Part shown: positions 11,215 through 22,400 of the stretch, piece by piece
How positions within the stretch are numbered: position 1 is the stretch's first letter
Layout: each line of letters begins with the position of its first letter
DNA from: Berberis thunbergii
Lineage: Eukaryota > Streptophyta > Magnoliopsida > Ranunculales > Berberidaceae
Assembly: GCA_003290165.1 (NCBI GenBank)
Contig: QNQO01002100.1
Coordinates: 62,001 to 126,000 of the forward strand
Length of the DNA: 64,000 bases
Reading direction: 5' to 3'
Notes under the pieces: generated by a model
What the model saw: only the letters and a program-made list of their open reading frames with translations
Told to the model about the DNA's origin: nothing
Database searches by the model: none
Position numbers and translations under genes: made by a program

Positions 11215-11388
11215 ATAGGTTATGGGTGTTATGGGCTAGTGGTTAGGGCTGTGTGGGTTTGTCCCCCACGTCCTAGCTTCGAATCCCACCTGCGACATGG
11301 TTACTTTCTAATGGGTGTTGACCTATAGGTCGCCCAGTTGATAGGTTATTGGATCCTTAAAAATCCAGCTCGCATTCCAAAAAAAAAT
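11215..11388 (+). mobile_element. tRNA-derived SINE
   Basis: GGGCTAGTGGTTAGG at 11,233-11,247 resembles a Pol III A box. GCTTCGAATCC at 11,276-11,286 matches the B box, at tRNA-like spacing of about 30 bp. The element ends in a nine-A tail at 11,379-11,387. Length (about 170 bp), tRNA-like head and A-tail are the SINE signature. It abuts the 3' LTR of element A. I see no clear target duplication. Confidence 0.65.
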
Positions 11389-11522
11389 ACAATATCACAA
11401 ATGAGTCGGAACGGTGGACCGATTCACAGCAGCTTGATCAGTTGTCCTAAAAACAATGTTCAAATATTTCTCGTTCACAAGATGTTACACATTCTTGAAC
11501 ATCTCCCTCTTCAAGGAAACAA

Positions 11523-11780
11523 TAGGGGGGTATTCAATCATGTATTTTAATAGATTCTGAAAGATTTTAAAGTCCATTAAAATATAGAGGTATTCAATTA
11601 AGGATTTAAAACAATACAATAAAATCTAGGGGTATTCAAATATAGATTTTAAATGATTGTTTTATAATCCATTAAAATCATAGGGCATTCAATCATGGAT
11701 TTTAAACAATATAATAAAATCTATGGTATTCAAACAGCAGTGGATTTTAATGAATTTGTTAACTTGATAGACTTTGAAGG
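11523..11780. repeat. Left terminal region with repeated 'GGTATTCAA' units
   Basis: Five copies of a (G)GGTATTCAA / GGGCATTCAA motif occur at about 11,528, 11,589, 11,630, 11,684 and 11,725, each followed by 'TTTTAAA..AATAAAATC' words. The spacing is 40-60 bp. Such subterminal repeats are typical of DNA transposon ends. Confidence 0.6.
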
Positions 11781-11949
11781 ACTTTAAAGGATTTATGGGT
11801 GAAAAATATAAATATCAAAGTCCTTTTCAAATCCAGCCTATTACCCTCGGATTTCAATTTCTCTGCTCCCTCTCGTCACAACTCGCTCTCACCAACAACT
11901 TCTCTACTGCGCTAGCTCTCCCCTGCAAAGCTTTCCCCAGCGCTGCTCG

Positions 11950-12095
11950 CCTCTTATCCACTTCTTCTTCTTCTTCACATCTTCAGTTCTTCTTCTTCAC
12001 ATCTTTAGATCTTCAGTTCTTCTTCTTCTTCACATCTTCAGTTCTTCTTCTTCACATTCTTTAGATCTTCTTCGGTTCTTCTTCTTCTTCTCCAA
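11950..12095 (+). repeat. TTC-rich imperfect minisatellite
   Basis: Blocks of CTTCTTCTTCTTCACATCTTCAG recur with variation. This could be a captured 5' untranslated leader: an AAACCCAG/GTTTGAAG donor-like junction follows at about 12,220. Confidence 0.6.
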
Positions 12096-12334
12096 ATCTT
12101 CTTCACGTTCTGATCCCTCTCGTTTCGAGAGAACGATCAAATTTTCTAATCTATCGGTCGGTGCGGTGTTCTCTATAGACCTGCTAATTCATCAGGGAGC
12201 TTCTTGTCAAAACCCAGGTTTGAAGTCTCATATTTTATAGCTGTTAATACCAAACTTTCCAATTAGATATTGCATCTTTTTCTAATTCGTTCTGTGCTGT
12301 TATTTGCAAAGTGTCTTCTTGATGGCCAAAAAAT

Positions 12335-12997
12335 GGAACTGTGCTCTGTGCTTCGCCGCTTCTCGTCGACGAAAGCGGGAGTACTCTGACATCTTCGCAG
12401 GGCAACACAACAACAACCTTAGGTGGTATTAGTAGCATAATGGGGAGTGTTGTTGGAGGTGTACTCTTCAATGAAGGATCTTCTTTGGTTGAAGGTGTGG
12501 TCATATTTGTCACCCATCAAATTGCTCTGGTGGTATGCAACCTTATAAAATTACACAAAACACTTTTCTCCTTGTAATTTGAGCTTCACAAGTAGCGTTT
12601 GCATAGAACTTTGATGCCCACATCCTGTTAAAGCTACCTACCTTCATTGCAGATAAGGTTCAGTCCTAGCTTGGAAATCTATGCCCAACTTTCTAAGCCA
12701 GATGGGGTTCGGGAAGGCTCCATGCCTTACACTGCATGGAAATATATGACGCAGTGGAATTTATCTACTGGTGAGACTCAGTTCAGAATTTAGTTTTAAT
12801 TGACATTTGTGTGTTTCTAAGGTTCTTATCCTATCCCAGAGTGTATGACTGGCGAGACACCAGCAAGAGCTGCATTGCTTGCTATAGTATGGGACCGTAA
12901 AGTGCAAGTAGCCAAGTTGGTTAAATCTGAGTTAAAAGTATACAAAGAGTGGACAATTGATAGTGCGGCTATTGGTGTGGCATGGTTAGATGACCAG
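12335..12997 (+). pseudogene. VPS8: VPS8 gene fragment, three exons
   Basis: VPS8 is a CORVET tethering subunit of late endosomes. Exon pieces 12,335-12,532, 12,653-12,770 and 12,840-12,997 join in frame across GT-AG introns. They read VDESGSTL...LFNEGSSLVEGVVIFVTHQIALV, SLEIYAQLSKPDGVREGSMPYTAWK, and LLAIVWDRKVQVAKLVKSEL...AIGVAWLDDQ, as in the N-terminal WD40-side part of plant VPS8. A few residues expected before LFNEGSS are missing. Start and the rest of the gene (well over 1,000 residues in plants) are absent, so this is a captured fragment inside the TIR-bounded element. Confidence 0.75.
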
Positions 12998-13009
12998 GTT
13001 AGCTATGTT

Positions 13010-13320
13010 TCGATGATGCCCTGGGTGTGTTTGATGAAATTACTGACTCAGGAATGAAGCCTATGTTTAAGCTGTATAAAAGTGTAGTTAATTGGCAAGA
13101 TGTTGGACAAAAATGTGCGTACTGACAATGTGATGTATCTGTTTTTGATCATCAAGAAGATAAGCACGGGCTCAACATAAATTCCTCCTTACTTGATCAT
13201 TCTTATGCATACCAGCAGGATGAGGCTTTGCAGGAAAAACTTGAGCTTCTGTTTACTGGAATTTTGAAAAATGATGTATTTCCTGGCAATGAGGTTTTCA
13301 GTATTACACTGTTCTATGCT
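13010..13320 (+). pseudogene. Unassigned coding-like fragment
   Basis: After the VPS8 donor, a different coding-like stretch begins: FDDALGVFDEITDSGMKPM, then FKLYKSVVNWQDVGQKC, a stop, and later YQQDEALQEKLELLFTGIL. I do not recognise it. The first part weakly resembles a PPR-type helix pair, but the continuation does not support that. It sits between two identified captured fragments, so it may be a further captured exon. Confidence 0.3.
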
Positions 13321-13325
13321 TTTAG

Positions 13326-13514
13326 GCTCTTGACAGAAAGAGAGGTTGGATGTTCTTGCTGACAAGACAGAAGATCTGCGTTCTCAGGTCAGAGGCCATT
13401 GACTTGGCATAAAGAGTTTATTACTGCATATATTTCAGGCACAACAATTCAAGAAACAAGGGACACAAGTGAGGCGAAAAATGTGGTTTGAGAATATGAA
13501 AATAAAAATCATTA
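13326..13514 (+). pseudogene. VAMP72-type R-SNARE fragment, two exons
   Basis: VAMP72 proteins are vesicle R-SNAREs. Exon 1 (13,326-13,387) reads ALDRK...LDVLADKTEDLRSQ after one extra base, the end of the SNARE motif. A GT-AG intron (13,388-13,438) follows, then [25 protein letters not shown], the juxtamembrane segment just before the C-terminal anchor. The hydrophobic anchor is cut off at about 13,514, where PATROL1-like sequence begins in another frame. The exon boundary matches where plant VAMP72 genes split (RSQ/AQ..). Confidence 0.75.
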
Positions 13515-14145
13515 GATTTTCCTGACCAACGAGAATATGAAGCCTGGCAAAGTAGAAATTTGAAGGTTCTCGAAGCTGGGTTGCTTCTACATCCTCACAT
13601 CCCATTAGACAAATTTGATCCTGCTGCACAGCGTCTTTGCCAATTCATACGAGGAGTCTTGGAGAGACCCATAGAAACTGGAAAGAACAGTGAACCGATG
13701 CAAGTCTTACGTAATGCTGTGATGGCTCTTGCTTACAGATCATCACCCAGTTCCGTGGCTGAGGCTTGCCACTGGGCAGATGGCTCTCCACTGAATCTCC
13801 GACTCTACCAGATGCTATTGGAAGCTTGTTTTGATGCAAATGAAGAAACATTAGTCATTGAAGAGATTGATGAGGTATTAGAACTCATAAAGAAGACTTG
13901 GGTGATGCTCGGAGTAAACCAAGTGCTCCACAACCTTTGTTTTTTGTGGGTTTTGTTTCACCGGTTTGTTGCAACCAGCCAAGTGGAAACCGACTTGCTA
14001 TATGCTGCTGATAATCAGATGGCTAAAGTAGCCAAAGATGCAAAGGACACAAATGATCCAGTGTATTCCAAAATCTTGAGCTCAACATTGAGTTCTATGT
14101 TGATACATACATAAGATCATCACTCCGTACTGCTTTTGCTCAGGT
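13515..14145 (+). pseudogene. PATROL1: PATROL1 / unc-13 homolog fragment (MUN, DUF810)
   Basis: PATROL1 is a plant Munc13-like factor that helps deliver plasma-membrane proteins such as the proton ATPase. The sequence is open through about 14,114 and reads NLKVLEAGLLLHPHIPLDK, ERPIETGKNSEPMQVLRNAV, CHWADGSPLNLRLYQMLLEA, DEVLELIKKTWVMLG and DPVYSKILSSTLSSML, the central MUN region. It then jumps to VDTYIRSSLRTAFAQ at about 14,100-14,145, with about 60-70 family residues missing between. An ATG at 13,560 is internal to the domain, not a real start. Most of the roughly 1,100-residue protein is absent. Confidence 0.8.
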
Positions 14146-14299
14146 GAATCTCTTTCAACTGGAGCAGTATTTCCCTTGTTTGAAGTAGGAGTTTAGGCCT
14201 ATCATTCTCAATGACCCTCCAATCATATTTGCAACACATGAAGTTGCTGATCCAGATTTCTATAATTGTTGGATCACATTTGACTATGGTTAGGCATTG

Positions 14300-15620
14300 C
14301 AAGATTGAATATGGTTAGTGTAAAGTGTAAGCAGTCACACTTTTATCCCTCCCTCCTCTAAGTATCTACTATACTGTTGATGGAATCTCTTCTTGCTTGT
14401 GATTTTCAGTGTTTGTAATTGGGGTTGATTGTTCTTTTTTCGGGGATCGGTTTCATGGAATAACATTTTCTATTCATGCTATTTTAACCTAAGAACAAGA
14501 TTTTTTAACCAGAAAAAAGGTCGTGCTATTTTAAACTTAGAATGAGATTTTTTAACCAGAAAAAAGGTTATGCTCACATTTTGTCTAAGCAACCGCTGTA
14601 TCAGTTGGATGCTTTCAAACTCAGAAACATGGAAGACATTCATTATGCTTAGTCTAGATGAAATGCCACAATGACTATCTTGAAATGTCTTGGCAAAAAA
14701 TCAGTATAACACTGTTCCTTATGATACATGAACACAGTTTTGGTTCCTATGCTTAGTTGAGATGAATGCTACAGTAAGTATCTTGAAACGTCTTTGCACG
14801 TATTTGCACTGTCAACACTGCAATGTAAGGCACAATGTGGAAATATGGGCTAGAGACTCAATCTGTTTCCTCTCTAATTGGGTCACCCCTGTGATTCTCC
14901 CTTTTATCATCAGTCTTATTGTCTTTGAATGTTTGGAAGAAATAGGCAGCCTATTTAGTTGAGGACAGCCTTTCACTTTGGTTTCCCATATGCACTACCA
15001 ATCCATCACGACTTACTCTAACTTGGAAAGGTAACTCAATTTCATACCTTGAAGATTGGAAAATTCAGCTGCGAGGTCCCAACTTTCATCCCGGGGACAA
15101 GTAAGATTTATTTAGATATCTTCATACGCACTCCACTATTTAGTAATGTTACGTAGAGGTTCCCACAAAAAAAAAATTTCTCTAAATTAGGGAACGATAT
15201 CAAGTCAGGCGAGCATTAGTTCTAAATGAGCCTCCCAGTTGTCACCATGAACTTTAAGTATTATTTACTTATTTTTAAATATCCAATATGAACCTACAAT
15301 TAGTTACTGGTTCTTTGGGTTCTGATTCATTGACATCAGATGTAAACACCTATAAAAGAAACTAGTTCATACATTTAACCATTCTGCACTGTCTAAAGGT
15401 AAATCATAACTTTGATTCAAACTCTACTTTATGTTTCATATGATTGTATTACTTGCCACTTGAGAGTTTATCAGAAATGACAACGGAGATATATAGGTCT
15501 CTGATCAATACTTCGATTATATATGGATATAGAGTTCAAATTGTTTATTTCCATGTAAGAATTTGAAATGGTTGGATGTACATGTATGTAGGTAATCTCT
15601 TAGATACACATTCGCAGCCT
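14300..15620. other. Non-coding interior of the Pack-type element
   Basis: No gene recognised. Two near-identical 'TTTTTTAACCAGAAAAAAGGT' stretches lie at about 14,501 and 14,550. The rest looks intronic or decayed. Confidence 0.45.
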
Positions 15621-15623
15621 TAA

Positions 15624-15910
15624 TCAAGTCCCTTTTAAGGCATCCTTCCACAATTCGACCTTAGACTTTCCCTTCATTACTTTTCCCATTGTTAGAATTG
15701 CCAATGGGAGTAGTCCTGCACATTCTTTTGCCACATCTTCTGCTAATGGTTGTATATATTTTGAGTTCATGACCTCGCCTGCACTTTGGCTAAACAACTG
15801 CCAAGCTTCTTCATCACATAGAGGAAGCACCGAAAACTCCACATCTGTTGCCATCTCGCTACATACGTCCAGGAATCGAGTTGTCAAACATCTAAGCATA
15901 TTTCTTTTAA
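15624..15910 (-). pseudogene. NB-ARC (NLR resistance gene) fragment
   Basis: On the minus strand the reading LTTRFLDVCSEM is followed by LCDEEAWQLFSQSAG, PLAEDVAKECAGLLPLAILTMG and KVELWKDAL. These correspond to the RNBS-B, RNBS-C and GLPL region of a CC-type NLR immune receptor. GLPL appears as GLLPL, with one extra Leu. The P-loop, Walker B and LRRs are absent. It lies antisense to the other captured fragments and close to the right inverted end. Confidence 0.75.
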
Positions 15911-15984
15911 AATGCCGAGTAACATCTAAGAAACACAGAAAATGAGAAGATGTTATTACATGAAACAAATTAAAGAATCAATAG

Positions 15985-16165
15985 AAATCCATAACAATCC
16001 TTTATAAAATTCAAAAAATCCAATAATAAAAATCCATTAAAATCCAGTGGATTCTGTAAAATTTACAAAACACAGTCACTTAAAATACATTAAAGTTCAA
16101 TGAATTCTGTAAACTCTTTTAAAATATTTGAAAGACTCTATTAAAATTCATGATTGAATAGCCGT
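15985..16165. repeat. Right terminal region of the Pack-type element
   Basis: The complement reads GGCTATTCAATCATGAATTTTAATAGA, matching the left terminus. Further 'CCATTAAAATCC' words mirror the left subterminal region. Confidence 0.6.
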
Positions 16166-16439
16166 GTAAAACTGGGGATCAAACAAAAGGTGTGAAGAAC
16201 GAGAAGACAAAAGGTGTGAAGAACGAGAAGAGCTTGTGAGTGAGTCAGTGCATCACTCTTTCCATTCAAACTCAGTTGTTACGGCTATTTGAGAAGAAGA
16301 AACAACCCCTAGTACTTTCTCTCTGTTCAGTTGATCTTCCAAGAACAACAACCAAAACCTTCACCAAGAAAACAGAGCAAAGCAATTAAGAAAGTGAAAA
16401 AAAATTGGTTTTTTTCTGGAGATTTGGGAGTAACAAGAG

Positions 16440-19400
16440 ATGGGTATTCCTTGTGATGATGTTGTACTAATCAGTCAATCAGAAAAACCAGAGGAACCAA
16501 GCGTGATCACTGTGAATTGCCCAGACAAGACCGGCTTGGGGTGCGATCTCTGCCGGATAATTATGTTCTTTGGGTTGAGCATTGTGAGAGGAGGTAAGGG
16601 GGTCTACTTTACCAACCCAAAACAAGAAATGGGTTCTTTTCAATTTCCTCTTTTTTGATTGATTATTTCATCAAAGTTTTGATTTTTGTGTTTCTTTTTG
16701 GGGATTTTTGTTGTGAAGATGTTTCGGCAGATGGGAAATGGTGCTACATAGTGTTCTGGGTAGTGGGGAAATCTACTACCAGATGGAGTTTGTTGAAGAA
16801 GAGACTATTGGGGGTTTGTCCTTCTTGTTCTTCAGCTTTGCCAATTTACTATTACATATCTCAATTGCAACCTCCAAAGCCTCCTGATGTTTTCCTTTTG
16901 AAGCTCTGGTGTTATGATCGAAGCGGGCTCTTACATGGTGAGAATCTCCCCTTCCCCCCTTTTTTAATTGTTCTAATTATTGTTTATTTGTCAAAATTGA
17001 ATCTTTGTTTACCATTTATCACTTCCAATTTGCTGTATTAGATTGGGTTTTTAGTTTTTACTATACTTTATCCTGAGATTTTGTGCTTAATCATCTTGGA
17101 TGGGTTTTAGCAGACAAATTTTCTGAGCTTTAATAAAGTATTTAGTGGTTTCTTATATAGTACAAGAATATACTACCACTAAAAGTTCTTTAATGGTAAT
17201 TTTAGTTGGATTTTTTTTTTTTTTTTTGATAAATTTGGGAAGGTTTTTTGCAGATGTGACTCAAGTTCTGTGTGAGCTTGAGCTTGTAATAAAGAGAGTG
17301 AAGGTATCGACCACACCAGATGGAAAAGTGATGGATCTCTTCTTCGTCACGGACACAAGGTTCTACATTCTTGTTTTAATTTCTTTTTTTTTATAATGCT
17401 TATTACTGGTTTGAGTTTTGCCAATCCATTGTGCCTTCAAGAGAGTATGTAGCATATAGGAAAATGATTCTAAATGAAGTCACATATTGAAGGGTAGACA
17501 ATACCTTTCGTTGATTTCCTCTACTCAATCTGATTGACATTTGCTCAAAAAGAGTTCATTGATTAGATGGAGACACCAAAGATGATACGAAATGTTTGCT
17601 ATTAGATTTTACATGGAGAGTTTTCTCCTTTTAAGTTTCTACGAGTTCATGTAAGATGCCATAGAGATATGTGTGGTTGCCTAAGATGGGTGCATGTCAC
17701 GCCCCGACCCGCTACGGGAATCGCAGCGTGTCGATGCGTGAACTACCACGCACACAGGAGGATCGTAACAGACCATAACATCATAATATAACACCCTCTT
17801 GATACGATAAACAAACGGAAATAAAACTACGCTAAAATTTGAACAAAATAGATATATATTTGATTCGCCCCGCCAGAGTCATAGCGACAAAACCAGTATA
17901 CAAACATTTAGTTTAACAATATAGTACATCTGAAACACAGAGGAAGCAAAACATACCCGTACAGGGTGGACACAACCCAAAAGCACAAAACGCTCCTACA
18001 ACGAAAATCGGGGCCTACACGCCACGATCAGTAGGAATTCCAACACTGCCTGCACTCCAATAGAAGCACACCCCTTGCGGGGTCAGCAAAGCACAAAGCT
18101 AGCTGGTGCGAGCGAACTAAATACAAATAACGGAATAATAAACAAGGAAAATTCATGCCAGACAACAATAAATAAACAACCAGTTCTAAAGTCTAAATCA
18201 CACCGTGTCTCTAAGGATAATGTTTCTAAGTTCAAGCAACAACACACATATTTCAAATTCAACAATAACTACAAGTTTTCAATATATGCCGGTCATTTCA
18301 CATGATTTAAACATAGTAAATATCAAGCAATGGAAATGGATCAATCTCATAATTCCTCCTAGTCTCCTAGGTATAGCAATGAAGTTGAAATCAGAAATCC
18401 TGTAAAATCCTGTATAAGTGTCTCATATCGTAGGTATCCGCATACCCTACAAATGTGTCTCACCCAGACACATCCCACAACGTGCACCAGTACCACTTCG
18501 GGCTTGTTTGTATCCTAATGGGGTGCCATTTGCCAGGATGCAAACTCAAACATCCCGAACGACTGGCCTCACACGGCCAACCTAACATAATCCAAATCAA
18601 GCGCGCTGGGAGGGAAAGCGAGTAATCTCCAAAAGCACGTCCTCCGGGACCCGTCCTACTACACTCTATAGTGGCAAGTGCGTGCGGGAGCTCACCGCAC
18701 CTCAGCAAGCTTGCCACATGCAGTAGTGTCCACAATGTCAGGTGCGAGTCATCTCAAGCACCATCCAACTCTCGATGCGAGCAAGCTCCTAAGCATCGGC
18801 ACAACAGGCATTATAGCGGGGTAAAGACACTTATACTACTATCCACATGCACAAATGACAAATCTGTACATAACCAAATGTACAAACGTGCAATCATAAA
18901 CAATTCGGCAATTTTATAAAACCACGACTATGCCAGGGTCGCAACATGACCCAAATCACCACAATAAATTTACTCGAGTCGCTTATCATACATGCTCAAG
19001 ACTCGAAAATCCACGGTAAAACATGATAGTCTATGCAAACTCGAAAACAAAGCATACAAGTCTCATGTCATTACACCAAAGCATAATCCCACCAAAATTA
19101 CTATTCGATTTCATTTAAGTATCATGCTTTCCGAAAGTCCAATGCATAATTCATTCACACATAACTAACACAATCCTCGAAATATCTGAAAACTCCGAAT
19201 TTCAGATTTGGATTCAATTCTACACAATTGACAGTAGACTATAAAAATTCATTTCAGGATTTCAAGTAATTATTTTATCAAAATAAATATTATAGTTCCA
19301 CTCACCTGGCAGAATGGATTTTCAAAACCCAATTCCTACCAGTCAAAGCTCCAAACACGCAAAACCACGAATGCGGGACCACGAAAATTCTAAAACTGCA

Positions 19401-22400
19401 AGGCGGACTCGAAAATGAGCAAACTAGCCGAAAACTGAAATAAATAAATAAATACAAGCGGCGCGTGACTGAAAGGAAAACTTACAGGCAATAGGAATTC
19501 GGCAACCACCCCGCCGAATGGGCGAAAACGCGCTGAAACCCTCCCTACTCCGGTCTGATCGCTACCAAACTGCACAACAACCCACGAAAGAGTCTAAGGA
19601 CACTCAAAGTCACGAAATTGAGGCTCACCCACGCACCCAAAACCTGGTTTCACGCCGAGGAACCCTCCAAACAAACATGCACCCTGATTTTTTTTGAAAA
19701 ATTTTTGGCCAACCCCAAAACAGTCTTGCATGTCGGTTCTAAGGGCTCCCAAGGACGCCACCAAGGCCCTAACACGGCTGATCGGAGCTGAAAACCCGAT
19801 CAAACCCCATACCCAAAGGAAAACTAATTTTTTTTTTTTTTTTTTTGGAAAAAAAACAACTGAGAAATAAATAGGGGAAAGAGGATAGGACGAACCGAGG
19901 AGGAGGAGGAGGTGAGATTGGGGAAGAAAATCCACCAAAACCACCGAAAAATCGCTGAAAAATGGCGAGGAGCTCGCCGCGTCTCTCGCTGGAACGAACA
20001 GAAAAAGAAAGAAGAAAAGAGAGAAGAAGAAAAGGGGGAGGGGAGGGGTCGTTTTGTTTTAAAGGGGTGGGTGGCTATGTGCCCCCACCACCTTTGCTGA
20101 GTACACCCTGGCTTAAAAAAACTTTTTTTTAAAACACGCAGATCTCACATCATACACACCTTAAAAGAGATCTCGTCCTCGAGATCGGACAAAAGCCACG
20201 ACAAGAAAATTCAGGCAAAAAGCTCGGGGTATTTCTGTGTCATCTGATCCTCCAGCTCCCAAGTCACGTCACCCGCTCGGTGGCTCCACTGAACCTTCAC
20301 TAACTTCACTATCCTCCGACGAAGTTGTTTCACATCATCATCAACAATGGCTACTGGCCTCACTGGATACGTCAACTCATCCGCAATCTCTACTTCAGCA
20401 GGCTCTATAATCTGTGATGGATCTGCCAAACACTTCCGCAACATGGATACGTGAAACACGTCATGGATACCTGACATACTCTGCGGCAAAGCAAATCTGT
20501 AGGCCACTGGTCCAATCCTCTCAGTAATCTCATATGGCCCTACATACCTCGGTGCAAGTTTCCCACGACTTCGAAACCTAACAACTCCGCGCATCGGGGA
20601 AACTTTCAGAAAAACCTTGTCACCAACATCAAACTCCAATTCCTTACGCCTCCTATCAGCGTAACTCTTCTTTCTACTCTGTGCTGTCAACAACCGCGCT
20701 CTAATCAGCTCAATCTTCTCAGTAGTTTCTCTGATCACATCCGGCCCCATCACAACTGACTCTCCAATCTCTGCCCAACAAACAGGGGACCTACACGGTC
20801 GTCCATAGAGTGCCTCAAATGGTGTCATGCCAATACTTACGTGGTAGCTGTTGTTGTACGCAAACTCGCATAACGGTAGGTGATCTTCCCAACTGCCCCC
20901 AAAGTCTAAAATGCATGCTCTAAGCATGTCTTCCACTACCTGATTCACTCACTCAGATTGGCCATCTGTCTGTGGATGATAAGCTGTACTCATGTCCAAT
21001 CTAGTACCCATAGCTTGCTGAAAGCTCTGCCAGAAGTGGGCTGTGAAAAACGGATCTCTGTCGGATACAATCGAAACAGGCGACCCATGAAGGCGAACTA
21101 TCTCTCGAATGAACAATACCGCTAGACTGTCTACCGTCCGATTCATACTAACAGGAATGAAATGTGCACACTTCGTCAACCGATCAACAATGGCCCATAT
21201 CAACTCATTACCTTTCCTCGACCGTGGAAGTCCATCGATGAAATCCATAGTGATATACTCCCACTTCCACGTCGGGATATCCAATGGATGCAATAACCCA
21301 GACGGTCTCTGATGCTCGGCTTTCACCTGCTGACAAAAACTCTCCAATGTCTTTCTTCATGCCATGCCACCAGAAAGAACGTCTCAAATCTTGATACATC
21401 TTCGTTCCACCGGGATGAATGGTGAAACGAGATCTATGAGCCTCCTGTAAGATATCTCTTCGCAACTCCTCATCAGACGGAACACAAAGCCGCCCACGAA
21501 ATCGCAACCCTCCATCTGAACCCACTGACCAATCGGTAGGGCACTCATCCAATGTGTCCACTACCAAATCTGCTATCTGCCTCGTAATCACTGGATCAGA
21601 GGTCTGTCTCTCCACCACTCTACTGATCAACGACGGATAAACTGCTAAACCCGCTATCATGCTGCCCTCTGTACTGAAAGTAGGCTGAACTGCAAATGAA
21701 GCTAATGTCTCTAGTGTTCGGTACTCCTGAATCATCATGGTTGCCATCACTACATGTCGCCTACTCAAGGCATCTGCAACCACATTGGCCCTACCAGGCT
21801 GATACTGTATCTCGAAGTCATAGCTGCTAAGGAAATCAACCCATCGTTGTTGCCTCATATTCAACTCCCTCTGAGTGAATAAGTACTTCAAACTCTTGTG
21901 ATCTGTGAACAACTCAAACCTCTCACCATACAGATAATGTCTCCAGATCTTCAAAGCAAAGACTACGGCTGCCAACTCTAAATCATGTGTCGGATATTTT
22001 CGCTCGTGTGGTTTCAACTGTCGAGACGCATAGGCTACGACCTTCTTGCCTTGCATCAACACTCCACCCAATCCTGTACCGCAAGCATCAGTAAATACCA
22101 CCAGTCGGCTACCAGGTGTCGGAATAGTCAACACTGGTGCGGAAGTCAACCGAAGCTTCAAAGTTTCAAAAGCTTCTTCACACTTTTCTGACCATACAAA
22201 AGGAACATTCTTTCTAGTTAACTGAGTGAGTGGTGCCGCAATCAAAGAAAATTTCTCGATAAACCGTCGGTAATAACCAGCCAAACCCAGAAAACTACGA
22301 ATCTCTGTCACACTACTAGGTCGTCTCCAAGACTTCACTGCCTCGACTTTCTCAGGGTCCACTGCAATACCTCCACTAGAAATTACATGCCCAAGAAATC

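Larger units (their letters stand above)
11528..16163. mobile_element. Candidate Pack-type DNA transposon carrying host gene fragments
   Basis: The left end (TATTCAATCATG.ATTTTAATAGA at 11,531) is repeated inverted at the right end (16,131-16,160). Inner subterminal sequence also matches in inverted order: CAGTGGATTTTAATG near 11,740 against the complement of about 16,033-16,050. The 4.6 kb between carries exon pieces of VPS8, an unassigned gene, a VAMP72 SNARE and PATROL1 on the + strand, and an NB-ARC fragment on the - strand. No transposase is seen, so it would need one in trans. No target duplication is evident, and the superfamily (Mutator or other) is undetermined. Confidence 0.55.

Noticed and set aside
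11233..11290. Functional tRNA gene
   Set aside because: A and B boxes are present, but the surrounding sequence does not fold as a full cloverleaf by eye and continues into an A-tailed body, so SINE is the better call.
11528..11780. Left end of the Pack-type element as a complete stand-alone MITE
   Set aside because: It holds only one orientation of the terminal motif and no inverted partner within 260 bp; the matching inverted end is at 16,160.
13560..14114. 184-codon open frame as a functional gene
   Set aside because: Its ATG is inside the MUN domain of a PATROL1-like protein and most of the protein is missing, so it is a captured fragment.
18075..18405. Open frames of 76 and 66 codons, repeated identically near 25,356-25,686
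   Set aside because: They are identical only because they lie in the two LTRs of the Tekay element. They have no protein family character.
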